64,000 bases of DNA. It comes from Amyelois transitella (taxonomy: Eukaryota > Arthropoda > Insecta > Lepidoptera > Pyralidae). Under the pieces are notes generated by a model. It was not told the DNA's origin. It did no database searches and saw nothing but the letters and a program-made list of their open reading frames with translations. Every line of letters begins with the position of its first letter. Positions within the stretch are counted from its first letter, which is position 1. Both the position numbers and the translations under genes were made by a program. Location of the stretch: NCBI RefSeq assembly GCF_032362555.1, contig NC_083531.1, positions 62,001 to 126,000 of the forward strand, in the 5' to 3' direction. Of the stretch, positions 38,934-54,704 are shown in pieces.

Positions 38934-39686
38934 ATGGCAGACACAGCTGTAGCTTCCGAGGCACCGGCACCGGCTACGCCGGCGAAGAAGCAGCCTAAGG
39001 CGTCTGCCGCGGCGGGCGGTGTCAAGAAGGCGAAAGCCAAACCGACCCACCCGAAGACATCGGAGATGGTCAACAGCGCCATCAAGGAGTTGAAGGAGAG
39101 GAGCGGATCGTCCCTGCAGGCCATTAAGAAATACATAGCGGCCCAATACAAAGTCGACGCCGAGAAATTGGCACCGTTCATAAGGAAATATTTGAAGAGC
39201 GCCGTCGAATCCGGAGCACTGATCCAGACCAAGGGCAAAGGTGCGTCGGGATCGTTCAAATTGGAATCCAAATCGTCATCGTCCAAGAAACCGGCCGGCG
39301 GTGCGGCGGGCACCAAGAGGTCCGCGTCCGCGGCCGGCGCCAAATCGAAGAAGGGATCCGCCGCGTCCGCGTCCTCCTCCAAGGCGAAGAAGGCCGCCTC
39401 CGCCGGCGGTGCGTCTTCGTCGCCGTCGAAGGCGGCCGGCGGCAAGGCGGCCTCGTCCGCCGCCACCGCTAAGGACAAGAAGGCTGCGGCCGCGGCCAAG
39501 AAGAAGCCCGCGGCGGCCAAGAAGGCCGCGGCGGCCGCGCCCGCGAGGGCCAAGGCCGCTGCCGCGCCGAAGGCGAAGAAAACTGCCAAACCCCCTACGA
39601 AGAAACCGAAAGCGCCCAAGCCGAAGAAGGCCGCCACAACACCCAAGAAGCCCGCAGCAAAGAAAGCGGCCGCGTCAAAGAAGTAA
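38934..39686 (+). CDS. H1: Histone H1, unit 6 copy
   Basis: 250 aa, identical to units 2-5. Confidence 0.97.
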   Translation: MADTAVASEAPAPATPAKKQPKASAAAGGVKKAKAKPTHPKTSEMVNSAIKELKERSGSSLQAIKKYIAAQYKVDAEKLAPFIRKYLKSAVESGALIQTKGKGASGSFKLESKSSSSKKPAGGAAGTKRSASAAGAKSKKGSAASASSSKAKKAASAGGASSSPSKAAGGKAASSAATAKDKKAAAAAKKKPAAAKKAAAAAPARAKAAAAPKAKKTAKPPTKKPKAPKPKKAATTPKKPAAKKAAASKK

Positions 39687-39881
39687 ATCCCTACCTGTGT
39701 ATGTACCTGGTATATACCGCCGCTCTCTTTATCTCTCCGCCGTTTGTTTACTGCTAGTTGCTTGCAGAAACAACGACAACAACTACCACGAAGACGGACG
39801 TCGTCGAAGAAGAAGAGGTCGGGGTGGGTGGGAAAAAGCGTGCACCGTTGTGTGCATGGTGCCCTTTCGCGCCTAACAAAA

Positions 39882-39897
39882 AGCCCTTTTCAGGGCT
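39882..39897 (+). terminator. H1 histone stem-loop, unit 6
   Basis: AGCCCTTTTCAGGGCT. Confidence 0.93.
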
Positions 39898-40313
39898 AAC
39901 ATATGGTTCAATGTGTATGTTTCTTTGTACAACAACAATAATAACACATGTCTGTGTGTCGTCGACCTACCTTGTGAGACGAGTGTAAGTATCGCTTCTT
40001 ACGTAAGTATTGATGAAGAAGAAGAGAGAGAGTGTTAAATAAAAAAAATAAATAAATAAATAAAAATATACAAACGCATGAACATTCAGATATATATTTC
40101 ATTACCTGACTGCGTTATTAGCTAGCTAGCTAGCTAGCTAGCTAGCTCATGATGATATGTATAATATAACGTAACGTAATAGTGAGTAGGGAAAGAAAAA
40201 AAAGTAAATAAATAAAAATAGGTAGACATTGTCCGTTAGTTCGTTCGTTCACATCCCCACCACTCGATGTTGGTAACTTCGTTCATTGTACGATAAAGAT
40301 CAACGCACGGGTG

Positions 40314-40321
40314 TATATAAT
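40314..40321 (+). promoter_or_regulatory. H2A TATA box, unit 6
   Basis: TATATAAT, 112 bp before the ATG. Confidence 0.8.
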
Positions 40322-40401
40322 AAAAGCATACCCCGTCCGCGTACGCTCATTTTAACGTCGTCGTCCGTTGTCACAACAACGTTTGTTTGTTTGTTTACTA
40401 A

Positions 40402-40800
<399 letters not shown>

Positions 40801-41015
40801 GTTGTCCACTTTCGTTCGTTCGTTCCTCTATTTTGTTGTTGTTTTTATTGTATGTATTTTGTATTGTATGTGCACACGCACACACACACACACATATACG
40901 TACTTGCTCAACAACAATCCGAGGCCCGATATGGATGGATGGATGGATGGATGGATGGACTCTTACGTGGTCGCCGGGTGCGTCGACTTGCTAACTCGGA
41001 ATGAAAAGACAAAAA

Positions 41016-41031
41016 GGCCCTTTTCAGGGCC
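41016..41031 (+). terminator. H2A histone stem-loop, unit 6
   Basis: GGCCCTTTTCAGGGCC. Confidence 0.95.
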
Positions 41032-41325
41032 ACAATATGATTCTTATGCGTTAAAAACAGTTTCACTTTTGATAAACCAAAGTCAACAAAGCTAATCATT
41101 CTAAAACACAACGTACGATTCACTTACTTACTCAGTTGCTGGCTCAGCAAGAATAAATAAACGGGCTTTACACGAGTCTGCCTGTCAAAAATACTTTGTC
41201 AAGTCTTATCTACCTCTACCTAGTTCGCTACCTACCTATTACATATTATGCAAACCTAACCTAACCTAACGTAACAAGGGATAACCTAAACTAGGTATCA
41301 CCTACCTACCTACCTACTTACCTAC

Positions 41326-41359
<34 letters not shown>

Positions 41360-41540
41360 TACCTCCTTTTTTTTTTTTTACCTATCTTTATCTCACTTTC
41401 TTTGCACTATTGGCGGAGGGGAGGGGAAGGGAGAGGGGGGAGGGGAATGATTCGAGGCGTGCCCGACGCGACTACGCCGACTTTCCTATTGGCCGATATA
41501 CGCTGTGACCATTACACTGTTTGACTGCAGACGACGGACA

Positions 41541-41550
41541 TATATTAAAA
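41541..41550 (+). promoter_or_regulatory. H2B TATA-like box, unit 6
   Basis: TATATTAAAA. Confidence 0.6.
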
Positions 41551-41640
41551 ATTTATCAAAAATTCGGGCACCACACGAGACATCTCGGTTTCTAGATCTC
41601 GCGCTAGTGACGTTACGCACGCATTTTATAACAAAGAAAA

Positions 41641-42015
41641 ATGCCGCCCAAGACCAGTGGCAAGGCCGCCAAGAAATCTGGCAAAGCCCAGAAGAACATC
41701 TCCAAGACTGACAAAAAGAAGAAGAAGCACAAGAGGAAGGAGAGCTACGCCATCTACATTTACAAAGTGCTGAAGCAGGTGCACCCGGACACCGGTATAT
41801 CCAGCAAGGCGATGTCCATCATGAACTCGTTCGTGAACGACATCTTCGAGCGAATCGCCGCCGAGGCTTCCCGCCTGGCCCACTACAACAAGAGGTCAAC
41901 GATCACATCGAGGGAGGTGCAGACTTCCGTGAGGCTTCTCCTGCCCGGTGAGCTCGCCAAGCACGCCGTCAGTGAAGGCACCAAGGCGGTCACCAAGTAC
42001 ACCAGCTCCAAGTAG
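41641..42015 (+). CDS. H2B: Histone H2B, unit 6 copy
   Basis: 124 aa, identical protein. Confidence 0.98.
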   Translation: MPPKTSGKAAKKSGKAQKNISKTDKKKKKHKRKESYAIYIYKVLKQVHPDTGISSKAMSIMNSFVNDIFERIAAEASRLAHYNKRSTITSREVQTSVRLLLPGELAKHAVSEGTKAVTKYTSSK

Positions 42016-42231
42016 ATGATTTATATATAGTGTGTGTGTGTGTTTGCTAACGTGTGTCCGTCGAAGTGTTTTGTTTTGTTTGCTCCTACACATCACCTAC
42101 CCCTTCACGGTTGGGTCAGGTAGTGGATGGGATCGGACGGGCGAAATATTTGAATGGATGCAGAATGGCAGCACAGCATATACGCACGCACGCGCGCACG
42201 CACACGCGTGTATATATACCTACATCCAAAA

Positions 42232-42247
42232 GGCCCTTTTCAGGGCC
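42232..42247 (+). terminator. H2B histone stem-loop, unit 6
   Basis: GGCCCTTTTCAGGGCC. The 3' UTR before it is 1 bp shorter than in neighbouring units. Confidence 0.95.
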
Positions 42248-42604
42248 ATAACATTTGTCATAATTCACTGAATGTTTCTTCTCGACTTAATACGTCGTAC
42301 CAACCTCAGACTTATAATTCGGAGTAATAATAATAAAAGTAAAAAACACGCATGATATCATGATCGAACAACAAATGTTTGTTGTTATACACAAAAAAAA
42401 TATATATATACGCAAATATTACAATTGTTCGCTGTGTCTACCCCGCAAAGGAAAATATTATTATTCTAAATAATACTACATATTTCGTAAAATACTACAC
42501 GCGCACGACAGAGAGAGAGGGAGACAGGAGAGGGGGGGGGGGGGGGGGGGGCGTTCACCATATTACCATTCGGTAGTATACTACCAGTCGATGCTACGTG
42601 TTCG

Positions 42605-42612
42605 TATAAAAC
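42605..42612 (+). promoter_or_regulatory. H3 TATA box, unit 6
   Basis: TATAAAAC, 128 bp before the ATG. Confidence 0.8.
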
Positions 42613-42711
42613 GCGCTAGAATCTGTTAATTCGGATCACTTCAGTTCGGTCGGTACCCGCGTGCGGTCGTGTGTACGTACTTGGTGTGTTTTGTAATCGT
42701 TCTTCCGTTGA

Positions 42712-43143
<432 letters not shown>

Positions 43144-43270
43144 GCGTGTAGAGGAGTCTGGTGGTGATTCCCGTTGTTGTGTGTCCGATCTCGTCATGTT
43201 CATGACCATTACATGATCATGATCGCAACGTGACACTAGAACTGGAACGTCGCCGCTCGCATTTACAAAC

Positions 43271-43286
43271 GGCCCTTTTCAGGGCC
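43271..43286 (+). terminator. H3 histone stem-loop, unit 6
   Basis: GGCCCTTTTCAGGGCC. Confidence 0.95.
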
Positions 43287-43437
43287 ACACACGATTCAAA
43301 CTGATACATGTTTCTTGGTACGATGAGTTAGTTCCCACCACCACCACCACCTACCTGCGTAATTAATGAACACATATATTATTATCATGTAACTACTTCC
43401 TTACCACCACATACACGCAGCAACATATTGTTATGTA

Positions 43438-43468
<31 letters not shown>

Positions 43469-43733
43469 CATACAAAATCTTTATAATACCTAACCTACTG
43501 TTGCGACTGCGAATGAAAGCTAGTATGGAATAATAATAATGTGCGTGTACGTATTTATTTATTATTATTTTTTTTTTTTTTTTGTTTTTCTTTTTATTTA
43601 ATATTCTCGTATATTATTATTAATATTTTTTTTTTTTTTTTTTTTATTAACGCGCGCTCGTTCTTCTATTGGTTGGCCGTTGAGGGGCCCCCCTCGCCTC
43701 CCCACCCCTACCCCCTCCTTCGCGTTGCTAGTG

Positions 43734-43769
43734 TATATAAAAGTAGAAAATCAAACCTGAAAATTTACC
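43734..43769 (+). promoter_or_regulatory. H4 TATA box cut off from its gene, unit 6
   Basis: TATATAAA (43734-43741), then normal promoter sequence up to 43769, then element B. Distance to the H4 ATG is now 1021 bp instead of 109. Confidence 0.8.
43756..43769 (+). repeat. Target site duplication, left of element B copy 1
   Basis: CCTGAAAATTTACC, repeated at 44668-44681. May extend one A further left. Confidence 0.92.
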
Positions 43770-44490
43770 TGCCGTCGGCCAGGTGGAGCTAGCGCTGTAC
43801 GCTGACGATGCGGCGTACTACGCGTCGTCCATGCGCCCGCTGTACGCCGCCAAGAGGCTGCAGCCCACACTTGAGGCTCTGCCGGGCTGGCTCTCCAAAT
43901 GGAGGCTCTCGGTGAACGTCGGCAAGACCCAAGCAATCATGACGGGGACAAGACCCCACCCGCCTCCACTGCGACTGCTCGGCGAACCGGTGCCGTGGCG
44001 GCCACACGTCAAATACCTGGGAGTTACCATTGACCGGCGTCTCACGTTTAAGAAGCACGTGGGAGACGTCGTCGCGAACACCAAGGCAGCGAGAGGGAAG
44101 CTCCATGGAGTCCTCTCCTCCAGCCTCCCCCTGAGGACGAAGCTCGGGGTCTACCGAACATACATTAGATCCCGCCTCACGTACGCGGCCCCGGCGTGGT
44201 ACGCCTACTGCTCTGAGACCAACAGAAGAAGACTCAGAGCGCAAGAGAACCTCAGTCTCAGAGCAGTCGTCGGCGCCCCGCGGTACGTGAGGAACTCGAC
44301 GATCCTCAGGGACCTGAAATGGGAGGGCCTTGACGACTTTGTGGCCAGGCTGGCCACGAAGATGTTCGAGAGGGCGGACGCATCAGCACACGGACACCTG
44401 CGCGGCATCGCGCCACTCCATGCCCGCCCTCCGGACCGTCGCGTGAAGCCCTCACCTCGCTGCCTTGCGGCAGACGTCGTCGCCCAGTGA
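43770..44490 (+). pseudogene. Truncated ORF2 C-terminal fragment in element B copy 1
   Basis: About 240 codons of uninterrupted ORF2 frame from AVGQVELALYADDAAYY to AADVVAQ and the same TGA as element A. Lacks the endonuclease and most RT blocks, so it cannot be active. The open frame would form a long upstream ORF in any H4 transcript starting at the old TATA box. Confidence 0.85.
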
Positions 44491-45066
<576 letters not shown>

Positions 45067-45151
45067 GGTGTGCCGTGTGCGTGTCTCGTGTTTCTCGCTC
45101 GCTCGATCTCTGCAAGCGAGTAAACAAACGAAACAAACAATTAAACAAAAA

Positions 45152-45167
45152 GGCCCTTTTCAGGGCC
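45152..45167 (+). terminator. H4 histone stem-loop, unit 6
   Basis: GGCCCTTTTCAGGGCC. Confidence 0.95.
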
Positions 45168-46334
45168 GCAAAAGTATCGTTGAATTTGTTGTTGTTAAAA
45201 CCGTTTCTGATGTCACTTATCGTGTCGACCGTTCATTATGCATGCAGCACACACACTTTATCTTTTTTCAACAAAACAAACACAATTTTCGCTACACACA
45301 AACAGTTCAAATGATTTGCAATCTGTCCAGTCACTTCCAAGACGTAAAAACTTTGTTAAATTTGACTTCACACCCGACACTGGCCACCTCCTCACGTTAC
45401 TTAATATTATGATATTGTCTCCTCAGTAATCTGGATCCATCCATCCATCCATCTCCCGCCGCCGACGACACTCTATACACTGACTGACTGACTGACTGAC
45501 TGACTGACCTAATAAAAATATTGCAACTGCCACTGCCACTGCACACACCGCACATCAATTAGTAGGTAGTATGTAGACGATACTACGACGCACATAATGC
45601 ACTAGGTAGGTACCTACTCGTTACAACAACAAAAAGAAGAAAAAAAAACACTCCGCATCCCCGCATTCTTTTCTCTCGCCCGACTGCCCGACTATTATTT
45701 ATTATCATATAATAATTACACAAATATAATAATAATTACATGCTTTTACATCGAGAAAGAGACTAGACGCTCGCTCTCCGAGAGCTCGCACTTTGCGTGT
45801 TTTACCAACGTGGACTTGACAAGCTTCAAAATTGTCAAATATAATATTTATACATATTATATATTAACAAGGGTGAACAATGATATCTTAGCTTTTTACC
45901 TGGGGACACTAATTGCGTACATTATTAGGTTTTATAATGAAAAACAACTTTTGAACATGACCCGAGCTCTGGTCCGATATATTACTGTGAAAATAAACGT
46001 CTATAACTCGGGATCACTATTCATCGGTGTGATTAAAATCACATGTGCACGTGGATAAACTCAATAATATACATTATACGTGTTCAATGTGCCTTCCGAG
46101 CGCATTATTATTATGGAAAATTAATATTTTCCGAACTTAGTTAGTGAAAAGTTGGAAGCTCTCGTATGAGAAAACGTTTCGCGGCACACCGGTTCTCGTT
46201 ACGGTATTACTCGATGCGAACGAAATGTTCGCACGCGCCCGTCGACTTTAACACTGTTCATTTAACAATTCCCGTGTTTGTTTGTTGTTTGCGCGTGTGT
46301 GTATTAAGTGAAATAAATAAATATTAACAATAAT

Positions 46335-47087
46335 ATGGCAGACACAGCTGTAGCTTCCGAGGCACCGGCACCGGCTACGCCGGCGAAGAAGCAGCCTAAG
46401 GCGTCTGCCGCGGCGGGCGGTGTCAAGAAGGCGAAAGCCAAACCGACCCACCCGAAGACATCGGAGATGGTCAACAGCGCCATCAAGGAGTTGAAGGAGA
46501 GGAGCGGATCGTCCCTGCAGGCCATTAAGAAATACATAGCGGCCCAATACAAAGTCGACGCCGAGAAATTGGCACCGTTCATAAGGAAATATTTGAAGAG
46601 CGCCGTCGAATCCGGAGCACTGATCCAGACCAAGGGCAAAGGTGCGTCGGGATCGTTCAAATTGGAATCCAAATCGTCATCGTCCAAGAAACCGGCCGGC
46701 GGTGCGGCGGGCACCAAGAGGTCCGCGTCCGCGGCCGGCGCCAAATCGAAGAAGGGATCCGCCGCGTCCGCGTCCTCCTCCAAGGCGAAGAAGGCCGCCT
46801 CCGCCGGCGGTGCGTCTTCGTCGCCGTCGAAGGCGGCCGGCGGCAAGGCGGCCTCGTCCGCCGCCACCGCTAAGGACAAGAAGGCTGCGGCCGCGGCCAA
46901 GAAGAAGCCCGCGGCGGCCAAGAAGGCCGCGGCGGCCGCGCCCGCGAGGGCCAAGGCCGCTGCCGCGCCGAAGGCGAAGAAAACTGCCAAACCCCCTACG
47001 AAGAAACCGAAAGCGCCCAAGCCGAAGAAGGCCGCCACAACACCCAAGAAGCCCGCAGCAAAGAAAGCGGCCGCGTCAAAGAAGTAA
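46335..47087 (+). CDS. H1: Histone H1, unit 7 copy
   Basis: 250 aa, identical to units 2-6. Confidence 0.97.
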   Translation: MADTAVASEAPAPATPAKKQPKASAAAGGVKKAKAKPTHPKTSEMVNSAIKELKERSGSSLQAIKKYIAAQYKVDAEKLAPFIRKYLKSAVESGALIQTKGKGASGSFKLESKSSSSKKPAGGAAGTKRSASAAGAKSKKGSAASASSSKAKKAASAGGASSSPSKAAGGKAASSAATAKDKKAAAAAKKKPAAAKKAAAAAPARAKAAAAPKAKKTAKPPTKKPKAPKPKKAATTPKKPAAKKAAASKK

Positions 47088-47282
47088 ATCCCTACCTGTG
47101 TATGTACCTGGTATATACCGCCGCTCTCTTTATCTCTCCGCCGTTTGTTTACTGCTAGTTGCTTGCAGAAACAACGACAACAACTACCACGAAGACGGAC
47201 GTCGTCGAAGAAGAAGAGGTCGGGGTGGGTGGGAAAAAGCGTGCACCGTTGTGTGCATGGTGCCCTTTCGCGCCTAACAAAA

Positions 47283-47298
47283 AGCCCTTTTCAGGGCT
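47283..47298 (+). terminator. H1 histone stem-loop, unit 7
   Basis: AGCCCTTTTCAGGGCT. Confidence 0.93.
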
Positions 47299-47714
47299 AA
47301 CATATGGTTCAATGTGTATGTTTCTTTGTACAACAACAATAATAACACATGTCTGTGTGTCGTCGACCTACCTTGTGAGACGAGTGTAAGTATCGCTTCT
47401 TACGTAAGTATTGATGAAGAAGAAGAGAGAGAGTGTTAAATAAAAAAAATAAATAAATAAATAAAAATATACAAACGCATGAACATTCAGATATATATTT
47501 CATTACCTGACTGCGTTATTAGCTAGCTAGCTAGCTAGCTAGCTAGCTCATGATGATATGTATAATATAACGTAACGTAATAGTGAGTAGGGAAAGAAAA
47601 AAAAGTAAATAAATAAAAATAGGTAGACATTGTCCGTTAGTTCGTTCGTTCACATCCCCACCACTCGATGTTGGTAACTTCGTTCATTGTACGATAAAGA
47701 TCAACGCACGGGTG

Positions 47715-47722
47715 TATATAAT
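47715..47722 (+). promoter_or_regulatory. H2A TATA box, unit 7
   Basis: TATATAAT, 112 bp before the ATG. Confidence 0.8.
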
Positions 47723-47802
47723 AAAAGCATACCCCGTCCGCGTACGCTCATTTTAACGTCGTCGTCCGTTGTCACAACAACGTTTGTTTGTTTGTTTACT
47801 AA

Positions 47803-48201
<399 letters not shown>

Positions 48202-48416
48202 GTTGTCCACTTTCGTTCGTTCGTTCCTCTATTTTGTTGTTGTTTTTATTGTATGTATTTTGTATTGTATGTGCACACGCACACACACACACACATATAC
48301 GTACTTGCTCAACAACAATCCGAGGCCCGATATGGATGGATGGATGGATGGATGGATGGACTCTTACGTGGTCGCCGGGTGCGTCGACTTGCTAACTCGG
48401 AATGAAAAGACAAAAA

Positions 48417-48432
48417 GGCCCTTTTCAGGGCC
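48417..48432 (+). terminator. H2A histone stem-loop, unit 7
   Basis: GGCCCTTTTCAGGGCC. Confidence 0.95.
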
Positions 48433-48727
48433 ACAATATGATTCTTATGCGTTAAAAACAGTTTCACTTTTGATAAACCAAAGTCAACAAAGCTAATCAT
48501 TCTAAAACACAACGTACGATTCACTTACTTACTCAGTTGCTGGCTCAGCAAGAATAAATAAACGGGCTTTACACGAGTCTGCCTGTCAAAAATACTTTGT
48601 CAAGTCTTATCTACCTCTACCTAGTTCGCTACCTACCTATTACATATTATGCAAACCTAACCTAACCTAACGTAACAAGGGATAACCTAAACTAGGTATC
48701 ACCTACCTACCTACCTACCTACCTACC

Positions 48728-48764
<37 letters not shown>

Positions 48765-48945
48765 TACCTCCTTTTTTTTTTTTTACCTATCTTTATCTCA
48801 CTTTCTTTGCACTATTGGCGGAGGGGAGGGGAAGGGAGAGGGGGGAGGGGAATGATTCGAGGCGTGCCCGACGCGACTACGCCGACTTTCCTATTGGCCG
48901 ATATACGCTGTGACCATTACACTGTTTGACTGCAGACGACGGACA

Positions 48946-48955
48946 TATATTAAAA
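48946..48955 (+). promoter_or_regulatory. H2B TATA-like box, unit 7
   Basis: TATATTAAAA. Confidence 0.6.
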
Positions 48956-49045
48956 ATTTATCAAAAATTCGGGCACCACACGAGACATCTCGGTTTCTAG
49001 ATCTCGCGCTAGTGACGTTACGCACGCATTTTATAACAAAGAAAA

Positions 49046-49420
49046 ATGCCGCCCAAGACCAGTGGCAAGGCCGCCAAGAAATCTGGCAAAGCCCAGAAGA
49101 ACATCTCCAAGACTGACAAAAAGAAGAAGAAGCACAAGAGGAAGGAGAGCTACGCCATCTACATTTACAAAGTGCTGAAGCAGGTGCACCCGGACACCGG
49201 TATATCCAGCAAGGCGATGTCCATCATGAACTCGTTCGTGAACGACATCTTCGAGCGAATCGCCGCCGAGGCTTCCCGCCTGGCCCACTACAACAAGAGG
49301 TCAACGATCACATCGAGGGAGGTGCAGACTTCCGTGAGGCTTCTCCTGCCCGGTGAGCTCGCCAAGCACGCCGTCAGTGAAGGCACCAAGGCGGTCACCA
49401 AGTACACCAGCTCCAAGTAG
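49046..49420 (+). CDS. H2B: Histone H2B, unit 7 copy
   Basis: 124 aa, identical protein. Confidence 0.98.
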   Translation: MPPKTSGKAAKKSGKAQKNISKTDKKKKKHKRKESYAIYIYKVLKQVHPDTGISSKAMSIMNSFVNDIFERIAAEASRLAHYNKRSTITSREVQTSVRLLLPGELAKHAVSEGTKAVTKYTSSK

Positions 49421-49637
49421 ATGATTTATATATAGTGTGTGTGTGTGTTTGCTAACGTGTGTCCGTCGAAGTGTTTTGTTTTGTTTGCTCCTACACATCA
49501 CCTACCCCTTCACGGTTGGGTCAGGTAGTGGATGGGATCGGACGGGCGAAATATTTGAATGGATGCAGAATGGCAGCACAGCATATACGCACGCACGCGC
49601 GCACGCACACGCGTGTATAATATACCTACATCCAAAA

Positions 49638-49653
49638 GGCCCTTTTCAGGGCC
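49638..49653 (+). terminator. H2B histone stem-loop, unit 7
   Basis: GGCCCTTTTCAGGGCC. Confidence 0.95.
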
Positions 49654-50010
49654 ATAACATTTGTCATAATTCACTGAATGTTTCTTCTCGACTTAATACG
49701 TCGTACCAACCTCAGACTTATAATTCGGAGTAATAATAATAAAAGTAAAAAACACGCATGATATCATGATCGAACAACAAATGTTTGTTGTTATACACAA
49801 AAAAAATATATATATACGCAAATATTACAATTGTTCGCTGTGTCTACCCCGCAAAGGAAAATATTATTATTCTAAATAATACTACATATTTCGTAAAATA
49901 CTACACGCGCACGACAGAGAGAGAGGGAGACAGGAGAGGGGGGGGGGGGGGGGGGGGCGTTCACCATATTACCATTCGGTAGTATACTACCAGTCGATGC
50001 TACGTGTTCG

Positions 50011-50018
50011 TATAAAAC
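50011..50018 (+). promoter_or_regulatory. H3 TATA box, unit 7
   Basis: TATAAAAC, 128 bp before the ATG. Confidence 0.8.
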
Positions 50019-50117
50019 GCGCTAGAATCTGTTAATTCGGATCACTTCAGTTCGGTCGGTACCCGCGTGCGGTCGTGTGTACGTACTTGGTGTGTTTTGT
50101 AATCGTTCTTCCGTTGA

Positions 50118-50549
<432 letters not shown>

Positions 50550-50676
50550 GCGTGTAGAGGAGTCTGGTGGTGATTCCCGTTGTTGTGTGTCCGATCTCGT
50601 CATGTTCATGACCATTACATGATCATGATCGCAACGTGACACTAGAACTGGAACGTCGCCGCTCGCATTTACAAAC

Positions 50677-50692
50677 GGCCCTTTTCAGGGCC
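50677..50692 (+). terminator. H3 histone stem-loop, unit 7
   Basis: GGCCCTTTTCAGGGCC. Confidence 0.95.
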
Positions 50693-50843
50693 ACACACGA
50701 TTCAAACTGATACATGTTTCTTGGTACGATGAGTTAGTTCCCACCACCACCACCACCTACCTGCGTAATTAATGAACACATATATTATTATCATGTAACT
50801 ACTTCCTTACCACCACATACACGCAGCAACATATTGTTATGTA

Positions 50844-50874
<31 letters not shown>

Positions 50875-51139
50875 CATACAAAATCTTTATAATACCTAAC
50901 CTACTGTTGCGACTGCGAATGAAAGCTAGTATGGAATAATAATAATGTGCGTGTACGTATTTATTTATTATTATTTTTTTTTTTTTTTTGTTTTTCTTTT
51001 TATTTAATATTCTCGTATATTATTATTAATATTTTTTTTTTTTTTTTTTTTATTAACGCGCGCTCGTTCTTCTATTGGTTGGCCGTTGAGGGGCCCCCCT
51101 CGCCTCCCCACCCCTACCCCCTCCTTCGCGTTGCTAGTG

Positions 51140-51175
51140 TATATAAAAGTAGAAAATCAAACCTGAAAATTTACC
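51140..51175 (+). promoter_or_regulatory. H4 TATA box cut off from its gene, unit 7
   Basis: TATATAAA (51140-51147); element B begins 36 bp after its first base, as in unit 6. Confidence 0.8.
51162..51175 (+). repeat. Target site duplication, left of element B copy 2
   Basis: CCTGAAAATTTACC, repeated at 52074-52087. Confidence 0.92.
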
Positions 51176-51896
51176 TGCCGTCGGCCAGGTGGAGCTAGCG
51201 CTGTACGCTGACGATGCGGCGTACTACGCGTCGTCCATGCGCCCGCTGTACGCCGCCAAGAGGCTGCAGCCCACACTTGAGGCTCTGCCGGGCTGGCTCT
51301 CCAAATGGAGGCTCTCGGTGAACGTCGGCAAGACCCAAGCAATCATGACGGGGACAAGACCCCACCCGCCTCCACTGCGACTGCTCGGCGAACCGGTGCC
51401 GTGGCGGCCACACGTCAAATACCTGGGAGTTACCATTGACCGGCGTCTCACGTTTAAGAAGCACGTGGGAGACGTCGTCGCGAACACCAAGGCAGCGAGA
51501 GGGAAGCTCCATGGAGTCCTCTCCTCCAGCCTCCCCCTGAGGACGAAGCTCGGGGTCTACCGAACATACATTAGATCCCGCCTCACGTACGCGGCCCCGG
51601 CGTGGTACGCCTACTGCTCTGAGACCAACAGAAGAAGACTCAGAGCGCAAGAGAACCTCAGTCTCAGAGCAGTCGTCGGCGCCCCGCGGTACGTGAGGAA
51701 CTCGACGATCCTCAGGGACCTGAAATGGGAGGGCCTTGACGACTTTGTGGCCAGGCTGGCCACGAAGATGTTCGAGAGGGCGGACGCATCAGCACACGGA
51801 CACCTGCGCGGCATCGCGCCACTCCATGCCCGCCCTCCGGACCGTCGCGTGAAGCCCTCACCTCGCTGCCTTGCGGCAGACGTCGTCGCCCAGTGA
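51176..51896 (+). pseudogene. Truncated ORF2 fragment in element B copy 2
   Basis: Same open C-terminal ORF2 fragment as copy 1, with identical encoded residues. Confidence 0.85.
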
Positions 51897-52472
<576 letters not shown>

Positions 52473-52557
52473 GGTGTGCCGTGTGCGTGTCTCGTGTTTC
52501 TCGCTCGCTCGATCTCTGCAAGCGAGTAAACAAACGAAACAAACAATTAAACAAAAA

Positions 52558-52573
52558 GGCCCTTTTCAGGGCC
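52558..52573 (+). terminator. H4 histone stem-loop, unit 7
   Basis: GGCCCTTTTCAGGGCC. Confidence 0.95.
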
Positions 52574-53740
52574 GCAAAAGTATCGTTGAATTTGTTGTTG
52601 TTAAAACCGTTTCTGATGTCACTTATCGTGTCGACCGTTCATTATGCATGCAGCACACACACTTTATCTTTTTTCAACAAAACAAACACAATTTTCGCTA
52701 CACACAAACAGTTCAAATGATTTGCAATCTGTCCAGTCACTTCCAAGACGTAAAAACTTTGTTAAATTTGACTTCACACCCGACACTGGCCACCTCCTCA
52801 CGTTACTTAATATTATGATATTGTCTCCTCAGTAATCTGGATCCATCCATCCATCCATCTCCCGCCGCCGACGACACTCTATACACTGACTGACTGACTG
52901 ACTGACTGACTGACCTAATAAAAATATTGCAACTGCCACTGCCACTGCACACACCGCACATCAATTAGTAGGTAGTATGTAGACGATACTACGACGCACA
53001 TAATGCACTAGGTAGGTACCTACTCGTTACAACAACAAAAAGAAGAAAAAAAAACACTCCGCATCCCCGCATTCTTTTCTCTCGCCCGACTGCCCGACTA
53101 TTATTTATTATCATATAATAATTACACAAATATAATAATAATTACATGCTTTTACATCGAGAAAGAGACTAGACGCTCGCTCTCCGAGAGCTCGCACTTT
53201 GCGTGTTTTACCAACGTGGACTTGACAAGCTTCAAAATTGTCAAATATAATATTTATACATATTATATATTAACAAGGGTGAACAATGATATCTTAGCTT
53301 TTTACCTGGGGACACTAATTGCGTACATTATTAGGTTTTATAATGAAAAACAACTTTTGAACATGACCCGAGCTCTGGTCCGATATATTACTGTGAAAAT
53401 AAACGTCTATAACTCGGGATCACTATTCATCGGTGTGATTAAAATCACATGTGCACGTGGATAAACTCAATAATATACATTATACGTGTTCAATGTGCCT
53501 TCCGAGCGCATTATTATTATGGAAAATTAATATTTTCCGAACTTAGTTAGTGAAAAGTTGGAAGCTCTCGTATGAGAAAACGTTTCGCGGCACACCGGTT
53601 CTCGTTACGGTATTACTCGATGCGAACGAAATGTTCGCACGCGCCCGTCGACTTTAACACTGTTCATTTAACAATTCCCGTGTTTGTTTGTTGTTTGCGC
53701 GTGTGTGTATTAAGTGAAATAAATAAATATTAACAATAAT

Positions 53741-54493
53741 ATGGCAGACACAGCTGTAGCTTCCGAGGCACCGGCACCGGCTACGCCGGCGAAGAAGCAG
53801 CCTAAGGCGTCTGCCGCGGCGGGCGGTGTCAAGAAGGCGAAAGCCAAACCGACCCACCCGAAGACATCGGAGATGGTCAACAGCGCCATCAAGGAGTTGA
53901 AGGAGAGGAGCGGATCGTCCCTGCAGGCCATTAAGAAATACATAGCGGCCCAATACAAAGTCGACGCCGAGAAATTGGCACCGTTCATAAGGAAATATTT
54001 GAAGAGCGCCGTCGAATCCGGAGCACTGATCCAGACCAAGGGCAAAGGTGCGTCGGGATCGTTCAAATTGGAATCCAAATCGTCATCGTCCAAGAAACCG
54101 GCCGGCGGTGCGGCGGGCACCAAGAGGTCCGCGTCCGCGGCCGGCGCCAAATCGAAGAAGGGATCCGCCGCGTCCGCGTCCTCCTCCAAGGCGAAGAAGG
54201 CCGCCTCCGCCGGCGGTGCGTCTTCGTCGCCGTCGAAGGCGGCCGGCGGCAAGGCGGCCTCGTCCGCCGCCACCGCTAAGGACAAGAAGGCTGCGGCCGC
54301 GGCCAAGAAGAAGCCCGCGGCGGCCAAGAAGGCCGCGGCGGCCGCGCCCGCGAGGGCCAAGGCCGCTGCCGCGCCGAAGGCGAAGAAAACTGCCAAACCC
54401 CCTACGAAGAAACCGAAAGCGCCCAAGCCGAAGAAGGCCGCCACAACACCCAAGAAGCCCGCAGCAAAGAAAGCGGCCGCGTCAAAGAAGTAA
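53741..54493 (+). CDS. H1: Histone H1, unit 8 copy
   Basis: 250 aa, identical to units 2-7. Confidence 0.97.
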   Translation: MADTAVASEAPAPATPAKKQPKASAAAGGVKKAKAKPTHPKTSEMVNSAIKELKERSGSSLQAIKKYIAAQYKVDAEKLAPFIRKYLKSAVESGALIQTKGKGASGSFKLESKSSSSKKPAGGAAGTKRSASAAGAKSKKGSAASASSSKAKKAASAGGASSSPSKAAGGKAASSAATAKDKKAAAAAKKKPAAAKKAAAAAPARAKAAAAPKAKKTAKPPTKKPKAPKPKKAATTPKKPAAKKAAASKK

Positions 54494-54688
54494 ATCCCTA
54501 CCTGTGTATGTACCTGGTATATACCGCCGCTCTCTTTATCTCTCCGCCGTTTGTTTACTGCTAGTTGCTTGCAGAAACAACGACAACAACTACCACGAAG
54601 ACGGACGTCGTCGAAGAAGAAGAGGTCGGGGTGGGTGGGAAAAAGCGTGCACCGTTGTGTGCATGGTGCCCTTTCGCGCCTAACAAAA

Positions 54689-54704
54689 AGCCCTTTTCAG
54701 GGCT
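54689..54704 (+). terminator. H1 histone stem-loop, unit 8
   Basis: AGCCCTTTTCAGGGCT. Confidence 0.93.
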
